Shown in pieces: positions 51,850 through 63,291 of a stretch of 64,000 bases of DNA (within the stretch, counting starts at the first letter, position 1; each line of letters opens with the position of its first letter). Source of the DNA: Hyposmocoma kahamanoa (taxonomy: Eukaryota; Arthropoda; Insecta; Lepidoptera; Cosmopterigidae); NCBI RefSeq assembly GCF_003589595.1, contig NW_020653711.1:5207231-5271230 (forward strand), in the 5' to 3' direction. Under the pieces are notes generated by a model. It saw only the letters and a list, made by a program, of their open reading frames with translations, had not been told where the DNA came from and ran no database searches. A program made the position numbers and the translations under genes.

Positions 51850-52255
51850 AGATGCACTTACATAAATATGCCTCGTGTGATTACACAACAGAATAAGCAA
51901 TGTCGAAATTTGTCACAGTTTCAGAGTTGCATTTTGAACTATTTTTTTTTTTTGGTAATAAGCTTAAAATTCGTAATGACTGCTTTATGTTCATCGAAAT
52001 AAAGAAGTATCGTAACACAAAACTCATTTTTCGATTCCTTGTCAGTGCATTACCAGGGTCGTTATTCGCCAAAATTTGTTTTTATGGTCCATTAAACAGA
52101 ATTTTATGGAGCTCTTGTACTTAATGTTTTTATGTGTAGTTGGTATGGATTTAGATATTTAGGGTGAAATTGTTTTGACCTTACATCAAGTGATGATTGT
52201 GTTTATTATGATTTAAATACAAGAAAACTATTTCTATTGAGTTCTTAGGTTTTTG
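51850..52255. other. Unassigned AT-rich DNA
   Basis: No recognised feature. Confidence 0.4.
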
Positions 52256-52259
52256 TTAT

Positions 52260-52720
52260 ACATTGACCTCCTTCCGCGAAGAGGTAATCTAGCAGAAGGA
52301 GGCCACGGAGCGGGAACGTAAAGACGCAGCTGCCCGCTTGCCGGAGAGCGGCGACTGCAAAGAAGGCGAACTCACTTTGCTGCTCGATTAATTCGCTAGT
52401 GGGACCAGCAGACTGAGAACGAGTATCCCTTGCCTGCAATGCATGGTCTCACCTTTGTGGGAGATGGATCAAGCGAGCCAACCGAGAGGTTCGCCTACTT
52501 TGTCGCTTCTTCTGGTAGAAGCCGCGGCGGCCGAGGGCATCGTAGTGGTGAGTCTTCGGGATCCCCCAGCCGTCGCAACACCTGGTCAAGAGGGTAAGCC
52601 GGGGGATTTTAGTGAGTATGCCTCCCACAAACCTTTGGACCTCCCCGAGCTCCGGAGAATGCTTAAATCATTTCTCACTCGTAGAAAAAAGAAAACAAAT
52701 AAAAAAGAGTTATAACTAAA
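52260..52720 (+). other. GC-rich block with an unrecognised 90-codon frame
   Basis: The base composition shifts sharply to GC-rich. The plus-strand frame 52443-52715 reads MVSPLWEMDQASQPRGSPTL, AAAAEGIVVVSLRDPPAVAT and LPELRRMLKSFLTRRKKKTN, ending in a lysine-rich run. Upstream, another frame is rich in arginine and alanine. The block ends in an A-rich tail AAAAGAAAACAAATAAAAAA at 52685-52705, suggesting a reverse-transcribed insertion such as a LINE ORF1 fragment or a processed pseudogene. No family recognised. Confidence 0.45.
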
Positions 52721-52724
52721 CATA

Positions 52725-53580
52725 CGAAATTGTACTTTTTTCGGATCTAAATCGCGCATACTTGTTTTTCAAACAAACCATCATCGTTATAAGCCATAGT
52801 GTCTATTTAAAAAATAATTTATTTGCTTATTTTTCACTCAAATATTCGGTCCATTATAATGTTGTTAAAAAAATCATTTCAATCAATCTAGGTAGATTTA
52901 TTGTATTATGGTGGACGGGTCCTCTTTGTAGAACATTTTTTATCAGAAAATTATTACAAATCACGATAAAATCAAGAAACAGAGAAAGAACGTAACATAA
53001 AAAATACAAAACAATATTTTGACATATTGTCTCATATATAATAAAATTTCACCTGGTTTACTTTGTATATTTTGTACTTGTTAAGTTAACAATGGGTGGC
53101 GATAAGAATAATTTGCGAAATGTTTGAATGACCGCGATCGTCTTTTGTTTGCAAATGGGAGACCATAAAAAACAAATGACTAGAACTGTTTATAAGAAAG
53201 TTTGTTTGAAAGGAAGGTATTTTATTTTATGTACTGCTTAAGTAAACAATGGAGTAAGGTTGTTTAAATTTTTAAAATAAGTAAAATTTTACTAAATAAA
53301 TTAGTAACAGATTGTCAGACGGCAGCAGAGAACTGAAAAATGGTTCTAAAGAATTCTGTGATAACTACAGTATTCTGAATAGACATTAATGTGAAATCAA
53401 ACAAAACCTATTTGACAATATTGTCAATTATATTCCTTTTCAACATAAAAGCCATAAGGCAAAATAAAAGTGATAAATAAGGAACTTACAGAAGAAAAAT
53501 ATAAGAGAAATAAAAAGTACTTGATGACCTGGATCCAGTCGCCTGATTTACTTTATACAATTTTATCCTATAATTGGGCG
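52725..53580. other. Unassigned AT-rich DNA
   Basis: 52737-52775 (CGGATCTAAATCGCGCATAC) is one arm of the hairpin element at 63.3 kb. Otherwise no recognised repeat. Confidence 0.45.
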
Positions 53581-53911
53581 TTTAACCGCTTTTTGGACAC
53601 CATTCTATTGTTTGGCTATGTAGAATAAAAAATGTACCTATATAAGAAGATTTGCAAGTGTAAGTATCGAAAGTGGTAAAATATCAACAACGTAACAAGT
53701 AGAACTCTAAAGTATGGTTACCCTGTTGGGTAAAGCGTGAAAGTATACATAGAAAACTCATTTTGTTGACAACATTGAGTTAGATCCTTTTACCCCGTGC
53801 TATTTATACCTTGTCGATTGGTTGTATTTTTGTACCGTGACGACGCTATTCCTACCGTTTGTTTTGAATGTACGCAATTCGTGCCTAAAACTTACATCGA
53901 TTTACTCAGAC

Positions 53912-53965
53912 CGGTGGTAGCCCAGTGGAAGAACGGGTTGCTTTGCGACTGAGAGTTTGCATGAC
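53912..53965 (+). mobile_element. tRNA-like SINE head
   Basis: CCGGTGGTAGCCCAGTGGAA and GAACGGGTTGCTTTGCGACT form a SINE-type A-box region. No B box or body follows. Confidence 0.5.
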
Positions 53966-54004
53966 ATGTATTTTATGTATTAATTTCGTTTAAACTTATA
54001 AATC

Positions 54005-54165
54005 TTAGGTACTGCCACCTTATTTATGTTTGCCACCAAGCAGTAATGTGAGCAACACTGCGTTCCAGTTTTTAAGGGTAAGGGTGCTGGTGAAACAGGT
54101 GCATGTGACGGGAGCAATATGTTCTTCAGATCTTAGCGATTTAAAGCTTTAAGTGGCATATAGAC
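54005..54165 (+). mobile_element. Family A, partial
   Basis: GGTACTGCCACCTTATTTAT, CCACCAAGCAGTAATGTGAG, GGTAAGGGTGCTGGTGAAAC and GCGATTTAAAGCTTTAAGTG. The 3' end with the tail is missing. Confidence 0.8.
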
Positions 54166-54509
54166 ATACACGGACAAATGGTTCAAACTTATAACTACCC
54201 ACTTTTTGCAACGCGACTTAAAAATGTAACTAGACGGTAAAAATATAGCAATGAAACACAAAATAACCGAAATTTCTAATTCAAGTGTTGGAACGGCATA
54301 AAGGTAGTTCTAATGAACAAATATAGGAAGCATAGTAAAGGAACGTCAGTCACATATGAATCATTGATTTTGCAATATGTCAGGAATGGCTTGAGATGGC
54401 GTAACTAACGAATTTCTGAGGTAAGGGAACTAACTTGTTTGATTTTCTGATCAACATATCGCGCCCTCTACAATAAAGTCATGGAATCCGATAAATAGTG
54501 ATGGCAGGT

Positions 54510-55540
54510 TATCATCATCATCAACCTATCACAATCCACAGCTGGATATAGGCCTCCTCTAATTTGCGGCATTTTTTTTATCCTTACCTCAGATTTAATT
54601 TATGCTGTGATTTTACAACTTAGTGTTTCATTGGTTAACTCAAAATTTTTAGTACCGTATTACGCTACGCGTAGCGATTTCACATGGAATTCAAACTCAA
54701 ATAATGTTTATTTCACACGTAAACAAGTTACACTTGAAATCGTCACATTCATTAATTCTACTATTCATTCGTGAGGCAGATTACTCTGAGAACAATGAGT
54801 AAGTTGCTCTTTGGGTATATCCGATTCGAAATTTACCTGAAATTTGAATACAGTGCAGACCACTTACAGAATTGATTTATTTTTCATGTGTTGATTTTTT
54901 TTAGTGCACGCTTTTCTGTAAGTTAGCATTGCAAACTTCACATCGCTTTACTTTTATTACTATGCTTCGTAGGTAAGTATTTTGTGTTTATTTTTTCTTT
55001 TTAAGATGTTAACTCTTACCATAATTTAAATAGTTGAAAATGAGAATGTAAGCAACTGTAATTGGCGCTGACTAGTTAAAAATATTCATTGTAAATTGTT
55101 GTTCTTAAAGCAATGTTGTTCCGAATAAAATAAAATAAAAAGTAAAAATAAAATATAAATATTTTGTACAAATTTATCTTTACAATATTTATTCAAATAT
55201 CATAAGTCGAGGCAACCTGCATGAGTTAAACGGGGCACTATCGTGGATTTTTATCATACAAGTACACAGAATAATAAAAGTTTATGTTTAACTATACTTT
55301 TAAATCTCGTTAACGGGAAATTTTGAATATCACAGAACCTTGTGTGGTGAACGTATGGTGTGTATAATTTTCTTAAATCTCTTTTTTATCGTTCAGTTGA
55401 AGTTGGATTTTTATAATTCAATAAAATTAATTTTGCCCGGCCCTCAACTTGCCACTTTCATTGCTTGCCAGCAGCTTTTCGTAGATCATTGCTCCATCTG
55501 ACCAGAGGGCGTCCTATACTACGTTTGTATTCAAGAACTC
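54510..55540 (-). pseudogene. LINE C-terminus split by an 850-bp insertion
   Basis: On the minus strand 55440-55515 reads GRPLVRWSNDLRKAAGKQ. 54515-54575 reads EEAYIQLWIVIG and stops, followed by ATGATGATGATAA. In intact elements of this type these two blocks (GRP..RW.DDL...AG and EAY.QQW...G) are separated by only a few dozen codons. Here about 850 bp (54582-55434) intervenes, with GCAAATTA/GCAAAATTA near both edges as a possible target-site duplication. Confidence 0.7.
54680..54870 (-). mobile_element. LINE 3' UTR fragment inside the insertion
   Basis: AATAATGTTTATTTCACACG, TAAACAAGTTACACTTGAAA and TCGTCACATTCATTAATTCT resemble, in complement, the 3' UTR of the 13.3-kb element (CACTTGAAAACGTCACATTT). 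Only non-coding parts are present. Confidence 0.5.
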
Positions 55541-55639
55541 CTTTCTTCCATCAGTTATCGGTTATGAATATGGCCATGACAGGTGGAGTATGGTAACAAA
55601 CAATAGAATGGCGTCCAAAAAGCGGTTATAGAAACGTGG

Positions 55640-55805
55640 GACTGTAGTAGCATAGAAGTGTCTTGCAGCGAGATGAGTAGACGACATGGTTAGTCATCAG
55701 CCGTTGATGGTGGAAACTAGCGAAAAATCATAGTGGATGATACAAACTAAGAGAAGCCTATACACAATAGTGGGTGGCATCGGGCAGTGGGTGATGGAGA
55801 TGAGA
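55640..55805 (+). pseudogene. LINE C-terminal relic, plus orientation
   Basis: VDDMVSHQPLMVETSEK and KLREAYTQ.WVASG, in different frames, follow RW.DD ... and LREAY.QQW...G of the same LINE type as 54510-55540, in the opposite orientation. Confidence 0.5.
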
Positions 55806-55809
55806 AAAT

Positions 55810-57985
55810 CAAAAGGAAGTAGTAAATACTACTGGATTCTCTCATAGACAAGTTAGGTTCATGGTCTACCATGCCAGACTAAAACTTGTATCACACGACT
55901 AAGATTTAACCCACAAATGAAATTCCAACTACACAAGAACATCCATAACAATTTTCAAGCTTTGTAATTAAATGACGGCTGCAGACATAGCTCACATTAC
56001 AAGACCGCTGTTATATCTTCGTGGCCGGATTTACCAGACTAAGGAAATTCAAGAGAATGGCTTCAAAATACACAATATTCCTAAGTCATAACGCTCTACT
56101 TGATAAGATTAGTTTTGTAAGGGATGGATATCGTATACCCTAGAGTAGATGGTGCTATAGCCTTTGATATTATTGTTCATATTGTGTTAGAAGAAATGAC
56201 ATACTTCACGGACTTTTATCGTCGGGGTAAGTTTGCCTTCCACTTTCTATAATACTGGCACATATCGTTTGACCCATCTACACGCATCAATATTTTCACC
56301 CGCGGTCGTTGGTTGAAGGTATTTGTGACCGGACCTTCCTTTGGGTGGTGGTGTTAAGAATATTTAGGTTTCTTTTAAAATTCCCAACATAGCGAGAATC
56401 CAGCATTGTCATACAGGAGGTTCAAACCCTTATACGACATATAAAATTGTTATACCAGGGTGTTTTCCTAATGCTCAATTTATTTTAAGTTTATAAAGCC
56501 TCTTAAAGTGGCATTTCTACAATCGAAACAAACAAGTGGGAAGTAATAGATATTTTTGCATACATTGAACAATCGTAATAACAAAATTATTTTCTATAAC
56601 CCAGTATAACAATCCTGCTACTTATTATTATTATGCTTACTTATTTTAACAGGTGTGTTAGAAATTAGTTATCAAGTACGAAAATTAGAAAAAATGTCTT
56701 TATCTTTATCTTTATTTGTCGTAACTTGTTACTTTTGTATTCATGAGAATAAATTGCGTTACGTACATATTAATTAAAAATGTAAAGCTTTTCTCTGTAA
56801 TTAAGTTGAAGAATAATGACCCGCGATATAAAAATATTATTACTAGAACTAATTTTTTTAGTATGGCCTGCGTACAAATTTATCTATAAGCCGAAATTAC
56901 ATGAAAATTCTGCTGCATCTATGAACGTTAATAAAAGCTCTTTCAGTGAATGTTGAGTTTGACAGAAGGAGTACAAAAGTATAATTAATGCAGTCGAAAT
57001 GAGAGCTTTTGGAAGTGTGGCAGGAGTGACTCTGATGTATAAATTATGGTACAGTGTGATAAGAGAGCGTTGCACCGTAAAATAAGATGTAGTGACAAAG
57101 AGAGAAAGGGATGCTTAGAAGACGAAGAGTTGTGTCAAGGTCGTAGCAAGTGGAAGGCTGTGTTTGTCTAAAGGACATGAAGTATATATATGTATGTAAA
57201 AGCTCTCGTGCTTTGACCTTGAAATTAGTATGAAATAATTGATAATGCACCCAGATTTATTGATATAAAATTGACATGTTTGTACTATATAATTCGGTTT
57301 GTCTATTACATGGGATTGAAGTGGACTGTGAAAGTTGTGGGAAACTACAAACAAGACTATATTTAGATTCTCCGCCTACAGCTTTTAGTCACCCACGGCA
57401 GAGTGTAGTATCTTGGGCTATTTGCAACCAGGTTTTTCTGGTTACTTTGACATATAGACAGAGTCCGTTCATCTAGGCTTCTAGCGGCCAACGCTTCTAG
57501 TAGCGGTCCTCGGTCTCCACTCTAGCACTTTTCTGCTCGCGGGCATAAGTAACCCGCCCATGGCCATTTTACTTCGCTATGATAATATTAATCTTTATTG
57601 CCTCTTAACAAGGTCCTTATATAACTAAACTTATAAATAGCTGATTTTTTAAATTTTACTTAAAACCTTGGTAAGAGACTGGAGTCCATACTAGGTGTTA
57701 ACTTGTTTGACATTTATATGATATGTCCCCAATTTTGTATTATACGTAGATAAACTGGTCTTCCTGAAATTTAATCTTGCCTTCGTCAACCTACGTTACG
57801 TACTTCCCAACAACCTACAAAGCAACAGTGCAGTAAGTGTAGCAGTTACATTAGTTACATTCATACAGCAAGTTTATAATAACAGTAAAATTATAAATGC
57901 ATGGACAACGCGCCAATAACGAGTATGTTTTCATGAGAATTGAAAACCAAGATTGTTAACGACATACATTGATTAAGAGATGATA
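55810..57985. other. Unassigned DNA
   Basis: The longest stretch without recognised elements. Several minus-strand frames of 60-80 codons at 56884-57354 lack domains. No tRNA-like or Family A sequence seen. Confidence 0.4.
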
Positions 57986-57989
57986 AGCA

Positions 57990-58292
57990 GCAGTAGAGCT
58001 TGTTGTGAAATAGTTTGTCCAGGGAAGTACTGCCACCTTACCTATTTCTGCCGCCAAGCAGTAATTTCAGTACTACTACGTTCCGGTTTTGAAGGGTAAG
58101 GGTCCTGGTGAAATTACAGGCACATGGGACTTGTCAACTTATGTCTCAGGGCGATAGGCGCAGTGGCAGTGCCCCTCAGATCTTTGCGATTTAAAGCTCT
58201 GAGTGGCACTGCAACTGTTATGGACAGGCCTGTAGCTTACCATCAGGCACACGACTTGTTCGTCCCGTCACTTAATATTATAAAAAAAAGGT
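57990..58292 (+). mobile_element. Family A element, best-preserved copy
   Basis: AGCAGTAGAGCTTGTTGTGA, AGTACTGCCACCTTACCTAT, GCCGCCAAGCAGTAATTTCA, AAGGGTAAGGGTCCTGGTGA, CTTATGTCTCAGGGCGATAG, CCTCAGATCTTTGCGATTTA, AAGCTCTGAGTGGCACTGCA, CACACGACTTGTTCGTCCCG, then TCACTTAATATTATAAAAAA. The best reference for the family. Confidence 0.95.
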
Positions 58293-58424
58293 GATAAACA
58301 ATCATGTAAACATTCACAAAACGTAAGCTAAAAGAGTACCTCGTAGAGTAAGTTTTTATTTAGTCAATTAAGTACAAGTAAACGATTACAATATGCCCGT
58401 TTCAAAGGTGTCGTCACCTCTGGT

Positions 58425-58600
58425 GTCTCGGGTTAGATCAATGTAGAAAACTTTTCTATACTATCTGGGGTCTGGGTGTTTGTTTTACTGTCGTTATATT
58501 TCCGATTTCCATCACGCAAGTGATTTAGTTACATATTATGGGATCAGAACAGGGTATGTGATGTCTAATATTTTAAAAATATTTAAGTATTCTTCAGAAG
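58425..58600 (+). mobile_element. SINE-2 body fragment
   Basis: GTAGAAAACTTTTCTATACT, TATCTGGGGTCTGGGTGTTT, TTTCCGATTTCCATCACGCA and TTATGGGATCAGAACAGGGT match the 39.0-kb SINE-2 body in opposite orientation. The tRNA head is replaced by GGTGTCTCGGGTTAGATC. Confidence 0.7.
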
Positions 58601-58701
58601 GGTGTGGTAATGTATTGTATAATTTTTTTTTCACATAACGCTCAAATAGCATAATTGCACTTCCTATGAACTCATTTCATATAGTAATTCGCTTCATATA
58701 A

Positions 58702-59178
58702 TAATCTCAGTACAGAGTACTAAAAAAATCAACTTTAAAAGTACGTGGAATTGCGTGTATTTACCAAATTTTAATGAAATTGGTTACCGGACAGTGCGCA
58801 AACCCGGATTCATCCCCTAGTTCGCCACTATACGGAACTTGACACAGGAGATAATAAAAATTGTTTCTCACTACTCAAAGTATATTGAGAGAAAAACGCC
58901 TTGAATTGGAGAATAGCAAAATCAACCATTAAAATAATTACTGCTTATAAAAAAATTTAGGCGCTATTTATAAAAATGAATCTTCATGCGTGAACAGCCA
59001 CCCTTAGAGGTGGATGATTTTCTTCAAAATTAAATGGAACCACTATGGAGGTACCCTTTTTCCAACAAAAAAGAATCATCAAAATCGGTTCACAAATACC
59101 GGAGTTATCGCGTAACATACATACAAAAAAAACGTACAGTCGAATTGAGAACCTCCTCCTTTTTTTAAAGTCGGCTAA
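58702..59178 (+). mobile_element. Family C repeat, long form
   Basis: TAATCTCAGTACAGAGTACT start and CTTTTTTTAAAGTCGGCTAA end, with all internal blocks. Best reference copy of the family here, about 477 bp. Confidence 0.9.
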
Positions 59179-59179
59179 T

Positions 59180-59790
59180 AACCAACATTTAATATAAACT
59201 TACATCACACAAACACTCATTTTTATTAACGATCATAAGTTATAAACAATAGTTAACATAACGTCATTTTATCTAAATTTCATTTCGTCAAGAAATAAGA
59301 TTATTTACGAAAAACGACATCTGTAACGTTAATTTATTATATTAATTAATTCCGACTGAAAACATGTTCAGAAACGCAAACAAATTCGTTTGCTCGCTCC
59401 GGTTGCTCATCTCGTGCTTCTTTTTCATGTTGTAACCTAACCTAACCCACTGAATGGGAGCCGCAACCAAGATATGACCTATTTAAAATACGTTTGCTAT
59501 ATTTAACCACCGAGGAATCCAGTATCTAACAATAATAATTTTGTTGAAATGAAAATTCAGCATTGTAAACCAAATTAAGGAAAACAACACTCTCTCCACA
59601 CCACCGGCTTTTAAATTACACTTCTAGTATCAAGTACCATAGCGAGTCGGGTTTAAGCTTACTATTAAAGAAAAGTGCTATTTATACCACGAAAAAATTA
59701 TCTAAATTGGCAATATATAAAATGGTTGTTATAAAATTAAAATATGAGCTTTATTTAATATATATGAAATAAATTGTAAATGTTACGTAA
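59180..59790. other. Unassigned AT-rich DNA
   Basis: TAACCTAACCTAACCCA at 59433-59449 is a short telomere-like run. Otherwise nothing recognised. Confidence 0.4.
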
Positions 59791-59799
59791 ATGTCAAAC

Positions 59800-60070
59800 A
59801 AGAATTATACACCAGAGAGAGAGAGGGCCTTGCTTCGGACCCAAGTCGGCCGAAGCAAGACCCTGCACAGGTGGGGTTATAGTTCACATGTATTTGTAGT
59901 ATCTCTCTCCAGACTATGGCACATCTATTGTCTTGTCCTGCAATCCCCCTACACCTGCACACACGAGGACCTGTACACCGCCACTGATAATGCTGTGTCA
60001 GTCGCCTAGTATTGGTCCTTACAATAAATGTAAACGTTAGAGTCGACATGCAAAGAAGAAGAATTATATG
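59800..60070. other. Unrecognised GC-richer block with GA and GAAGAA ends
   Basis: It begins GAGAGAGAGAGGGCCTTGCT and ends AAAGAAGAAGAATTATATG, with open frames on both strands (72 and 88 codons) that show no domain I can name. The GAAGAAGAA end resembles LINE tails in this genome, so a LINE 3' fragment is likely. Confidence 0.4.
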
Positions 60071-60074
60071 AAGT

Positions 60075-60820
60075 TAAATTATAGGAAGTGAAATTAGTCA
60101 ATTAGAAAAACTATATTAAATGAACGGTATTTGTTTTGCAACTAGTTTATATAATTTTCGTATAATTGAGGCGCACCCGTTGATAGCACTCGGTACTCAA
60201 AATGCTATCATAGTTTGCGGTGTTGACGGTCTGGTGATGTTACAATTCTTGACGGGCGTAAAATGTAATCCCGAGTAAAAGCAAGATACTTGTCCACCCT
60301 CGCGTTAAACAAGCTGCGGTCACCAACTGGATTCGTCCTATTGTCGTATAATACATACATAGCGTAAAGCCGTATTCACGTTAACACTGGGAACTCTGAA
60401 CATTGAATTTAAGGGCTAGTGCAGATATTAACATGTCAATATACTTTTATAAAAAATAAAATTAAATTAAAAATTAATAATATTTCATGTATGTTATAAA
60501 AGAATAATGAGTGTTTTTGGAAAAAAGTTCATAACTTAAATTTTGCTACTGCGATATATTTCGTGTGGTATGATTTTTTTTAACAATAGGTTAAATCTCC
60601 CATATCACTATCAAGACAGTGAAGTGAATATGAGGAAGCTCAAGCTTGTCCAAAACGTGCCTATTTATTCTACCATTGAATATATCGAGAAAATACAAAT
60701 GCAGTATGATCCCTGGCTGTACGCATTATGAAATGGGTTGATTAGCGCCGTTATGCTTTTAAAAATATTTTGTAAAATATTTAGATAATAATAATAACGC
60801 GTACACAATCATAACCCAGC
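60075..60820. other. Unassigned DNA
   Basis: No recognised feature. Confidence 0.4.
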
Positions 60821-60824
60821 ACTA

Positions 60825-60995
60825 GGGAAACCCTGTATCGCGGATGCCATGGACATACGTAGACAACCACATATTACACCCAAACTCACGAGAGAAATAA
60901 ATGTAGGCCATACAAATATTTCTCCCGGCCTAGGAATCGAACGTGGGACCTCTACGTGGCAGTCCAGCATGGTAACCGTTCTGCCACAGATGTGG
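60825..60995 (-). mobile_element. SINE-1, tRNA-derived
   Basis: The complement shows TGTGGCAGAACGGTTACCAT (A box), GGTCCCACGTTCGATTCCTA (B box), AATATTTGTATGGCCTACAT and GGATGCCATGGACATACG in plus text. Same family as 36.8 and 38.4 kb. Confidence 0.85.
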
Positions 60996-61045
60996 TTAAA
61001 TAGTGATTAATATACACTGTTTGTATATTGTATTGTGTATATATT

Positions 61046-61352
61046 ATTTTAGTAGCAGAAGAGTTCCTTGTGAAGTAGTACGCCCAGGGAAGTACTGCCA
61101 CCTTACCTATTTCTACCGCCAAGCAGTAACGTGAGCATTACTGTGTTTCGGTGTTGAAGGGTTAAGGGTGCTGGAGAAAGTACAGACACATGGGACTTGT
61201 CAACTTATGTCTCAAGGCGACGAGCGCAGTGGCACCTAAGATCTTTGCGATTTAAAGCTCTGAATGGCACTGCACGTGCTATAGATAGACGTGTCGCTTA
61301 ACACCAGGCATATGACTTGTTCGTACCGTCACTTAGTATTATAAAAAAAAAA
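61046..61352 (+). mobile_element. Family A element with A tail
   Basis: TTTTAGTAGCAGAAGAGTTC, AAGTACTGCCACCTTACCTA, TTACTGTGTTTCGGTGTTGA, GCGATTTAAAGCTCTGAATG, GACTTGTTCGTACCGTCAC, then TTAGTATTATAAAAAAAAAA. Complete. Confidence 0.9.
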
Positions 61353-61479
61353 ACACTTTTACAAGGAGCTCTAGTAGTTCTATAATAAAAAACTTAAGTT
61401 AATCAATGAGAGTAGCTAATAATATTTTTGATTCAATATTGTAATACAATATCGTACGACTTGTTTTTACAATTGATAC

Positions 61480-61565
61480 AACACAGAGAAATTCCTTCGA
61501 TCTGACTCGACTTGAACCAGCGGTCTTATCAACAGAGCTACAGACCGAGTCTTAGACTAATACTG
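61480..61565 (-). mobile_element. Family B core fragment
   Basis: The complement contains GTCTGTAGCTCTGTTGATAA, GACCGCTGGTTCAAGTCG and TCAGATCGAAGGAATTTCTC, the tRNA-like core as in the 44.4-kb copy. Confidence 0.7.
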
Positions 61566-61635
61566 ACTGACTCGGTCTTTACCTCAATCGGGAAGAGAAG
61601 TCGCTCTTTATATCAAGAATACTAACAAATGAGTT

Positions 61636-61815
61636 AAGTTTATTTAATTGATATTCAATTATTTTTAAGTGAAAATTACTCTACAAGTTTGTTATAATTA
61701 TTAATATAAAAAACGAACACTCAGGATCGAATCCGGCTGGATCGAAGGATTTTTTTTTGAGTGTTCGATCTTTGTATTAATAATTAAAACTAGTAAATAT
61801 TTTTACAAAAAGTAT
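61636..61815 (+). mobile_element. Family B arms with most of the core deleted
   Basis: The left arm TTGATATTCAATTATTTTTA, then GTTATAATTATTAATATAAA, ACGAACACTCA (to 61723) faces the right arm TGAGTGTTCGATCTTTGTAT, TAATAATTAAAAC (61758-61790). Only GGATCGAATCCGGCTGGATC and a T-run separate them. This copy shows the inverted-repeat nature of the family most clearly. Confidence 0.85.
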
Positions 61816-61819
61816 ATAA

Positions 61820-63290
61820 AAATTATGGCAGTAAATGTCATTATGATATTCAATAAATTAATAATGTAATTACTTGAAGAATCTAAGGAAAGAATGATCA
61901 AAGTCACTTGAGGATAGTTTTAAGAAAAAATCATTTTTAATTTTGAAGACTTACTAATAATTGTTCATGAAAATAACACGTACAAATAATTAAACACACA
62001 CACGTTTGTACAAACTAAAACAAAAAAAAATTAATAATAATCTTCTTATTAAACTTTTTTTCAAGTTAGTCCAAAACATAAGTTGTATTCATGATTTTTT
62101 AGAAAGACTTTCTTTCTAAAAAATGTTCAAAACTATCAAAGTAATTTTTAACCCCTTAATTTAAATGAGGCAGATTATTTTAATAAATTTAATAATAATA
62201 ATAATAACGCACACACTCGACATAGCATTTGAGCATTTGTTGAAGTAAACTGTTTGAAATATTGTAAATTACTGTACAGAGCCTTTTTAATTGGAAAAAG
62301 CTCCGTGTAAGCCACTTCAGCTTCGTCGGTTTCCTCAATTGAACGAATTGCACGTTGTTCTCAGTGCTGGGTCATGGAAAAATTTCCATTTAGAAAAAAT
62401 AATATTTTTCAGAAAAATTAATATTTTTCCAATAATTTTCCTTTAATTTTCCACATTTCACGTTGAGATCTGTCAAAAGTTGAAGTTATTGAACGAAAAC
62501 AATAGAACTAACAATATGTGTTAGTGGTGTGGTTGTTGGAGGTTATTTTCGCTGTTGTGAAATCATTTTAAATCTCGTTTATTTTATAATTCACGCCAAA
62601 TAAAACTTCAAAAGATATTTCTAAACGTAGGACAATATGACCCTTCGAAATTATATTTCCAATTTATCAAATGTTTCAATTATTCGCTAATTTTTCCGGA
62701 AAAATGTCCACTAATTGATTTTTTTCGGAAAATTACCCAACAGTAGTTCCTCTACGATCACATAGCTCTCCCATGGTCTTTTGAATAACTGTCGGGTACT
62801 AATAGTATGCCGTTTTCTTTCAATTTTTTTTACATACTTCGGAGACAGGTCTGGTGGCAAACGGACATTTTTTTCTATATAGATTTCCCAAAAAAAGAAC
62901 TCCACTCATGGAGCATCTCTTGTTTTGCCTCAATTACATGGAACTCTTTTAACTAACCTGCTCTGTTAACTATATTAATTGTCTTTTACATTTTTAATCA
63001 ACTTCAATTATTTAGACGTCAACTTGCATCAACAATTATGAAACTCTACTAAGGCTTTTTAAATTACTTCATAATTAAAATTTCTCTTCAACAAACGCAA
63101 ATGAGGGAAAAGTAACTTAAATCTCGGTAACAGAACTTAAGTGCAGCACACACGATGCATTATTTGCAGCACCATGTTTTACTTCTCAATGCTAACAAAT
63201 ACACTACCTAGCAATATAAAATTGCTTTCCTACTACCTACAACGCATTTAATTATAAATTCAGAAAGTACACAAAACGAATAATTCCAAG
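61820..63290. other. Unassigned AT-rich DNA
   Basis: Short A/T-rich tandem phrases near 62380-62445 (AAAAATAATATTTTTCAGAA) and 62135-62145. No recognised transposon or exon. Confidence 0.4.
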
Positions 63291-63291
63291 T

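Larger units (their letters stand above)
53583..55630. repeat. 31-bp inverted repeat pair, 2.05 kb apart
   Basis: AACCGCTTTTTGGACACCAT then TCTATTGTTTG at 53585-53615 is the inverse of CAAACAATAGAATGGCGTCC then AAAAAGCGGTT at 55599-55629, with one mismatch. They may be the two ends of a DNA transposon that carries the later insertions between them, or two solo copies. Confidence 0.7.
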
